Source of the DNA: Hoplostethus atlanticus
Taxonomy: Eukaryota; Chordata; Actinopteri; Trachichthyiformes; Trachichthyidae
Assembly (NCBI GenBank): GCA_034670405.1
Contig: JAXDDX010000114.1
Span: forward strand, 1,308,001-1,372,000
DNA: 64,000 nucleotides
Direction of reading: 5' to 3'
The translations under genes and the position numbers were made by a program. The notes beneath the pieces were generated by a model. It was not told the origin of the DNA and searched no databases. It saw nothing but the letters and a program-made list of their open reading frames with translations. Positions 56,441-64,000 of this stretch are shown here, piece by piece. The first letter of the stretch is position 1. Each line of letters opens with the position of its first letter.

Positions 56441-59400
56441 CAAGAGAGCGTCCTTACCTCTACACTACCATAAACTAATGCAATGTTTTGATAGTTTTCA
56501 TTTAAGATTTCAGTATACATCCATACATTTCATTTCATCTCATAGTGTCTCTTACAGTTCAGCCGGCTTGCGAATCCTCCGCATCCTCATGTAGACGGTT
56601 CATTTTTTAGTCAATATGCAGGTTGTTCCTAGAAAGAGTTCTCCTAACTTTCTCCCTCTTTACATATAAATATACGGTATATAAAACCCTCTCAGTCTCT
56701 TACTCTTCCCATTTTGCCTGGCGGGACCCCTGGGAGCCAATTAGAAGCTGAAGACTTCACCTGACTGCTCTTTAATTAGCTCCCATGAGTCTGTTCCTGC
56801 GTTAAATGAGCCGGGCGCCGGCTGTAGTTACCGCTCCATCCTTTAGCGGGCGCTCTGTTGGCTTCGCCCCATTCCTAAGGAGCTGCTCTTACATATATAT
56901 AGTTGCTGAAGTGAATTGATTGAGATGGAAGTATACCGCCGAGTCCGGTCCGCTCTGCTGTCATGGAACCCATTTCACATCCTTCTCGCGCGGCCATAAA
57001 TCCTTCAGCGGTTGAAGTGAAAGGCTTTGCCAACTGATTAAGCAAGACAATTGATCTAAGGGTTAGGAGGAATAATTGTGCCACACCGGTCAAAGCCAAC
57101 AATCTATAACTGATTGATGGTTTTTCCTCTGCTGTCCCGAATAGTTGCAAGAGCCAGCGGTTCAGATATTGCTAATGAACAATAGGAATCAGTGAGCGGC
57201 GCATCAATCTGGTCTCTCCCTCCAGCACTGTCATGATAATCATCACACTCTCTCTGACGTCTTCCTCTTGCACCATTTTCTAACTTGCTTTGTGAGACTT
57301 TGCAATTCTATTTCTGTCGGGGAATTCAATAGAGCATAGTGTGCCGTCTGATTGAGATGGATGTGTCAAGGGATGAGAAGAAAAACTAATAACCACCTCA
57401 CCGGAGGTACACCGCACGCTGTTTTTTTTTTTTATGTAGCTGCTAAGGTATGAAATGTATCTGACATCAAGGCCTTGTCCCGATATGCGCCTCAGCTAAA
57501 GATTGGAAGTGTTTCATTGAGCGGCGCTGAAATATTCTCTTTTAAATCAAAAATGAGTATTTCAAAATACTCTTACAAATGAAATGGCTATCGCACAAGC
57601 ATTGATGAAGATGTGGGATGATGATGCAGCTGTAAATCACAATGTATGTCCTGAATATCTGCAAAGGCTCAGTAATCAATATAAGGATACAAATTTTTTT
57701 AATTCTAATTTCCTGTAGAGAACAAAAAAACTCAAACATAACATTTCCGTTTGAGACATAGCAGGGACATAACAGTGGCGAATGATGAAAATCAATAGTG
57801 ATACCTCGACTTGGATCATGTCATGCTATCAGCTCACTGTCGACTCCAATTAGTTCCCATCACTGTCTCGGATGCCCCCGTCCTGTTCCTCCGTTCAACA
57901 CAATATGGATCCCATCTCCACGTTGCAACTCACGCCTGTGTATTACAGCTTTGAGTCCGAGGCAGATGGCGTTTTTGCTTGTCTCCAGTGGAAAAATGAT
58001 TATGGGGATGAACAAGTGGCAGGGTGGAGGAGCCCCCGTCCCCCGCCCATCAAATGCCGGTCGATCAGTAACGGGGTCTGTGTGTGATAATTATATTTTG
58101 GGGGGAAATTAAACGAGGGAGTTAAGAGAGATGTGGATGTCAGGTGAACCTGTGGAGCTAATTAACTGCTTGTCTGAACCTTCCAATCAGTACAATAATC
58201 CACTAGCATACAGTCTATTACAGGCTAGATTAATTGGTGTGCCCTGTTCTGGACACACACACATACACACACACACACACACACACTAGTTGGAATCAAG
58301 TTCTACAGTTTTAATTTCACTCGCAAGTTCCAAAGAACACGAGTCTTACTTCCCTGCCACTTAAAGGTAGGGCTGAAAAGCATTAGGCTGTATTTATAGG
58401 TTACTTACAGCTCCCTATGGACTCTCTCTATAGCTGTGTAAAAAGCGTAAGGGGAAATGTTACTCGTGTTTCCCACAGAGAGAGTGTACAGTATCTAAAT
58501 GCCTCTTTTGACAGGCAAAAAAAAATACTGCTTGAAACATTTAATCTATTTTTACATGTTTTAAGAAACAATACAATGTAAAACTTAATGTTACTGAGAA
58601 TGTTTCTCTGTTTTCAAATGGTGTCGATCTCATTTTAAGAACAAAACTCTTCATTTTGACAAGTCACAAAACTTGACTCTTACTTCTACCACATAAATGA
58701 ACATAAGACTAGTGATAATGAAATCATTATAGATTGCAGCAACTCTCGTTGTACGTCATACAACCTAGCTTGTCAGTTCTGTCTGCATAATCCCATCAAG
58801 TTACACCATAGCACCCATGGCCATCTGCTGTTGTCATGACAGGTCACATGAATGCTTTAGAACACATTCATAACATCTGAAGAAAAGCGTCACGGCACAT
58901 TCATGAATACTGGTGGCACCGTTCACTAGTTGTGTCATATGTGATGTAAAGGAACTGCAGAACTGCGTCAGTTTATTGAGAGTAACTTTCAAAATAAAAG
59001 TATTGACGGCAATTGCCACGTATGGATTTCAACGCCTAATAAAAGCTGATATAAAGACTGGATTGAAAAATGTTCATGTAAAGTGTTAGCACACTACGCT
59101 ATGGCATACATACATAATATCTTCTATAATTCTCCATAAAATAAGCAGAAATCTTACATTTTTTCTTGCAAGAAAATATAAAATGTCATATCCAGCATAT
59201 GTTATTGCATATATACATTTTATATGACACATCTTACGATATTATTGTGCAGTAATACATGCCATTTCATGGATGCTTTTAATTAAAGTGGCTTTCAACA
59301 TGAAGAATATCCAGTGCTGCACTTTGTTCTTGGTATGGATGTAGTTCTTCTATTGCTTATTCAGTTCACCAAAGGAATTGTAAAAGAGTATGTTTGAAAT

Positions 59401-59619
59401 GTAGCTGTGAATGTACAGTGCTTTCTTTTGTGCAGTACTACATCATTATAGTTTGGCTGAGATTATATTAGCAACTCTGGATTGGACGGACAATAGCAAA
59501 GACAGAGATTGGACTTTCAATTGTTGATATTCGCTGTGGTCTAGGCCAGCTGATGAAAAGGAGCTAATAACTTTTCCCCAGGAACACAATTGGAAGCCGT
59601 CTTATGAGGGAGGGAGAAG

Positions 59620-59770
59620 ATTCAATTCACATCTTTATTATCCTGCAGGGGGTAATTCGGTTTTCAGCCGGGTAAAAATCCAAACACATCAAGCAAGCGT
59701 CCACAGTCGCAATAAAACCATCACCACAACAAAACAAAACCAGACCAGATCAGTGTTGTAATTGCATCAT
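59620..59770. repeat. LINE/SINE tail-like fragment
   Basis: TTCACATCTTTATTATCCTG and GGGGGTAATTCGGTTTTCAG match, from memory, a fish retrotransposon tail read toward its end. Family not certain. Confidence 0.45.
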
Positions 59771-59882
59771 TTCATATGGATACGTGCCAAAAGCGCAAAG
59801 AGAAAATGGTAGGAATCTTCATCAATTAGTAAAAGCTGCTTTGTAGTATTCAGCCTGTGAATAGGCACTGAAACAAAGGATC

Positions 59883-59893
59883 AGAGAGAGAGA

Positions 59894-59940
<47 letters not shown>
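59883..59940. repeat. (GA)n microsatellite
   Basis: A nearly pure GA run of about 58 bases, interrupted once by GGGA. Confidence 0.97.
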
Positions 59941-59942
<2 letters not shown>

Positions 59943-61699
59943 CTACTAGAAGGAATGCAGCTTATCTCTGACTGTTGCAGTTAACAAATATCACCTTAAG
60001 CACCGTAAGATCCCCACAGACTGCTTGTTGGAAAGGAAGCCAACCGCTTTAGCTTCTCCAGCGTGAACACTGACTCATCTGTCCTGCGTGAACCATGATG
60101 TAGAATGGGAGGAGGGGGAACCTTTGAAGATGATGACATGATCTGATATGTACGTCTGCAAAGGTATATTTAGACGCACACGCACATGCAGAAAAACTAC
60201 GGCATTGAGGCAGTGAGGACCTGGACCTGGAACTGTAGAACGAGCTAGAAAGCAGAAACAATGGAAGTACAAGGTCTTTCTTCTTCTTAAACAGCTCGGC
60301 TTACCTCACACACACACTGGCCACACCCCCTGCATCGCACCGAAAAAGGGCTTGCCCCGGACAAATTGCATTTTGTTCGTCGGAGACCTTTGCCGGGCTC
60401 CGCTTCCTGCAAGGTCCCGGGGTGAGCGGTCACTTATTGCGTTCCATAATGAGCCTCCTCTGCCAGTTGGCTTCTCGATATGATAATTCAACCAGATGCA
60501 CAATCTGTTGAGTTTATCAACGGAACAAAACAAAAAAAGAAGACACAGCCTATTGCTTTGTCTACCGGGGCGTCGGAGGTATTCCATTCTTAGTAACTAC
60601 TCTAATTTCCTACAACCCAGACAAAGGTCACATACTAAGATGTCAGCATCAAAGACAATAAGACAAGAAAGTTTTCTTTTGGGCGTTCTCTCTATCCTCC
60701 CCGTTCTCCCTCTCTGGCTCTTGCCGTGATTATCATTTCAACCTTTGCGGCCCCTTATGGCGCTCCTGACATTTTCTTAATAAAAAAATAAAAAGATGCT
60801 CATATATCATTTTCGGGTGGGCTAATGGGAAAAGAAGCATTATCTCTGCCTCTGCCTGTGCGCTTTCTCGGGGTCCTAACATTTCCTCTTACGTGATTAC
60901 ATGCATGGAGTCTGTGGCCGTGACCGCACTACACCGACTTTATTTGACCCGCGTTGAAGGTTATGAAATTGTCTGAGAAACATATGATAGATTGCAGATG
61001 CAGTGTGGTGTACGAATCTGGGAAGAAGTTTCCTAAAGCATCTAGAAAGTACAATAACATTTCTTCAATGTAGATGTACTTTTTCATGCCGAATGCGTAC
61101 GATTCTTTCAGTTTCACCAAAAAAATAACCTGCACTCTGTAACTTCAAGAATCTCCACTCTTGGGTCTCATGTTTTATTGAAGCGTAGATTCAGTGGGCC
61201 ACTGTGTTTTCTTTGTCTGTGCTACAGCTCTGGGATTTCATCTACTCAAAACCACACAGCACAACACAGCTCTCCCTGTGTCACATTGACCCTACAATCT
61301 GTGCCACTCCATCTCCTCCTCCTTCCTTCTCGCGGGGGTCGGTAGCTGAAGCGCCGGCCATTGCTGCAAGCTGGATTTCCACTTTGGGGGCCTTCCCCTT
61401 AAGGCATAATTACGAAGAAGAAAGGAAAGTAGCCTTAGGTAGACGGGGCCTTGGGTGATGCTCAGCTCTGACCATCTGTTCCCTCCGCAGGAGATACTTG
61501 ATCCATTATATCAGAGGAGGGAAAATAATGGAGCCTGAGGGAGGGTCACTGGCCCAATTGGAGAGCAGGGTCTGAGAGAAGGGAGAAGGTTGTACGTGCT
61601 ATACTGCTGTTTCCTGACTCGGCAGGACATGGTTGACCTCATGTTGATGTGGCATGTGGGGAGAATGCCTTCATAAGCAGGAACCTGGAGACACCTGAG

Positions 61700-61935
61700 A
61701 CACCACCTCCACACACCAGGGGCGATAGGGGAACTGGCGACCCAGGGCCCCAAGCTGAGGGAGGCCCCCTAAAGTGTTTGGACTAAGAATGCCTTTTGTT
61801 GTCCTTAAGTGAATATTCATTTATACTTTTATTTCACACTAGTCTGGTTATGAAACAGGGTTTGGTTGAAACTGGAACAAGCAGGATTAAAGGCTAGGAC
61901 TATAGGGCCCGTAATTCCTAGCTACGCCCCTGTCT
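61700..61935. repeat. Dispersed repeat relic
   Basis: GGCGACCCAGGGCCCCAAGC ... TCCTAGCTACGCCCCTGTCT resembles repeat sequence seen in many fish genomes; no ORF. A similar short piece may lie at 63345-63430. Confidence 0.4.
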
Positions 61936-62074
61936 GGAGGACATAAGAGTGTTGATGACATGCAAGGTATGGTCAAAATAAAGGACACGCCATCATAAAG
62001 TGAACAGATCGTGAAAACGTCCTGGAATCAGATCAATCCAAATAGCCCAAAGATAGGAAAATAAATCCTAATCC

Positions 62075-62500
62075 CTAATACAGTTTTTCTCAGTTGCTTT
62101 GGCTCAATTCTCAAATGACAGTTGAAGTCGTCAAAACAACATTTTGTTACTTGTGCACAACAGAAAGTGCATTTCTCTTTGTTACCATTTGCAAATGTTT
62201 TACTACATTTAGGCAAATGACTAAGCACAATTGTCTACAATTTGAACAATTATTGGGTGTATATGTCTTTGTGATCAAAACAGATTGTTTCTTCTCAGTT
62301 GAAGAGTTTTACTCTCCAAAATATGTTAGAATTCTTTCATTGTGTAAGTCATCACATGCAGAATAGTCCATCTAATTGTCAAAATCTGCCGAGCCCACAT
62401 TTCATAAATTGCATTTCTGTTTACTGTATTGAACTGTGTTGTGTGACCATTGCAGGAAAAATTAAATTGTTTTTCCTCACATTACATGCTAAGTGCTCTT
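62075..62500 (+). repeat. One-ended DNA-transposon-like fragment
   Basis: It begins AATACAGTTTTTCTCAGTTG CTTTGG and continues with AT-rich sequence (ACTTGTGCACAACAGAAAGT, TTCATAAATTGCATTTCTGT) that I recall as a common fish DNA-transposon relic. A matching inverted end was not found downstream, so it is incomplete or misassigned. The small open frames in it are not protein-like. Confidence 0.4.
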
Positions 62501-64000
62501 TTGCTCTTTTACAAAGTGGAATGTGAAACCTTAGACTCTTGAAATCAGCATCTGAAGAGTATTTACTTTGATACACGATAGAAGTCAGTTAGCTTCAGAA
62601 AAATAACAGTCTGGTACAGTAGGCATTCAGTGTCAGTGAAAACATGTAGGACAAGACACTTCCAGAGTCCACTGTTATTCTGACAAAACAGGTTTTGGTT
62701 TGGTTTTACACAATGTCAAAGGAACGTGTCATTTTGGTGGCAATGGCTATTTTGTAATAATTTCACTTCAAAACTACATTTGTAATGGGAATGTAAGCTC
62801 TAACTTCTGGGAGCGAGGGAGTGAGAAAGGATAGATCACCTGTTTTTTTTGTGATTGTGTGTGTGTGTGTGAAGCTTAAGTACCACTGGCCCCGGGGCTG
62901 ATATTACGGGTCGGGATCGTGGGGGAATGTCTGCTGATTTACTAAATGCACGAGCGAGCTATTGGTGAAAAATGATCCGTTATTGAACATTAAAGCCGAC
63001 AACTGCCTCGTTGTTGAGAACAGAGAAATAATGCATGTTGAGGCTGCTCTTATTTTCCAGTCGGGTAGAAAAGATAGGGTTTTAATGGAATTCTTTTAGT
63101 GCTGCCCATAAAAATGTATCACTGTATGAATTCATGTCCCACTATACATCCATGCGACCTATAACTTCAAATAAGTAAGGATTTTCTCATTGATATCTCC
63201 TAGTATATCTTTCATCGTCCAGGTATCATATGTGCAGTATTACATGCATTACATTTTACAACCACAAGCTCCAAATTATACTTTTAATATATTGTTTTGG
63301 TCTGTGCATGCTGCCCATAGTACATAGCAATCTTATTCTTTTGCTGCTTACCAGCAAAGGCGGACTAATGCCGTCAGGGCCTATGGAAGCCCATAACTGA
63401 ACTGGTGAGACTAGGGGGGGTTTCAAGCAATAAAAAGTAATATTTTTTTCAAATGTAATAAAAAAAAAAAAAAATTTCACCAGTCCTCACACATTGTAAT
63501 GTGGAAAAAATGGGATATTGACTTTATGGAGGCAGGCAAGCCGAAACAAGGTAATTCAAAATTGAGTGCAATAGTATGACAATAAAAATACACACACCTT
63601 GAGCTGATTTTCATCCTTAAATTTGTCAGGGCGGCTACAGTCCTTAAGCACCGATGGAATAATACTGCCAGACTGAGGCTGCACCCGACACATTCACAGA
63701 GTTTTTTTTGCACGAGAGAGAAATGCATTCTGTCTGCATATACATCACGCACGAGTTCTCAGGGTGAAATTAAGAGATGACAGTGTCGGAAAATAAAGTT
63801 TGATTAATGATTAATAGATGTAGTCAAAACTGATCTCCTGAGGTGCGCATCACCATGAAGAGTTTCGCCAGCTGTTTGACTGACAACGTGAGCCTCCATT
63901 AGTTTACGCACACAAGACAAACACACACACACACACACACACACCCCACCACCCATTCCCCCACAGTTAACTGCCTCACATAAACACGTACTCGTTCTTG

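Larger units (their letters stand above)
56441..64000. other. Gene-poor DNA with microsatellites and repeat relics
   Basis: No gene recognised. CA runs lie at 58252-58286 and 63920-63943, a GT run at 62856-62871 and a poly-A run at 63461-63474. ATTA/TAAT-rich unique-looking DNA near 56725-56830 (GGAGCCAATTAGAAGCTGAA and neighbours) and 58150-58240 could be regulatory. Repeat relics at 59620-59770, 61700-61935 and 62075-62500 are listed separately. Confidence 0.35.

Noticed and set aside
1..64000. CRISPR arrays, bacterial operons, ribosomal or transfer RNA genes
   Set aside because: The sequence is vertebrate in character; tandem arrays here are micro/minisatellites, and the only tRNA-like sequences are the two SINE copies.

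Overview
The window reads as a stretch of a ray-finned (teleost) fish genome, most likely a spiny-rayed fish. The evidence is intron-bearing vertebrate genes, long CA/GT microsatellites, dispersed elements of the kind common in fish (a tRNA-derived SINE, a short TIR element, LINE-tail-like repeats) and an env-bearing endogenous retrovirus. All recognisable genes lie in the first 14 kb on the + strand. The remaining 50 kb holds no gene I can identify.

Positions 1-3526 are the 3' part of an endogenous retrovirus (ERV); its 5' end lies outside the window. It has a frame-broken RT/RNase H segment, no visible integrase core, a short stretch resembling a cystatin (kininogen-type) domain, a 284-codon env segment with a transmembrane subunit, an unexplained 162-codon arginine-rich ORF, a polypurine tract and a 549-bp 3' LTR (2978-3526). 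Positions 3806-7927 are a six-exon class C GPCR of the GPRC6A/goldfish 5.24 type. All splice sites are good, but five frameshifts fall in exons 3 and 6, so it is a pseudogene unless the assembly is at fault. Positions 9564-13918 are an apparently intact two-exon pcare (C2orf71), the photoreceptor cilium actin regulator: an 1122-codon first exon and a 41-codon last exon.

From 14 kb to 64 kb the DNA is non-coding as far as I can see: simple-sequence arrays, dispersed-repeat relics, and unique-looking stretches rich in homeodomain-type ATTA/TAAT cores that may be regulatory. Structures worth attention are a tRNA-derived SINE present as a full-length copy with a 12-bp target duplication (36224-36369) and as an internally deleted copy with a 10-bp duplication (22948-23042); a 76-bp minisatellite built from two 38-bp halves (31565-32030); a pentanucleotide TATCG-type satellite (52953-54118) split by a 631-bp GC-rich element with short inverted termini; a perfect 26-bp inverted repeat with a 7-base loop (54873-54931) and two smaller perfect hairpins; an exact 45-bp direct repeat 3.5 kb apart; and a perfect 18-bp palindrome of two homeodomain-like sites.

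The three genic units do not form a pathway. The ERV landed just upstream of the receptor in the same orientation, and pcare is an independent retinal gene. I see no clear new multi-gene system. The most unusual signals are the cystatin-like segment and the arginine-rich ORF of the ERV, and the split satellite.
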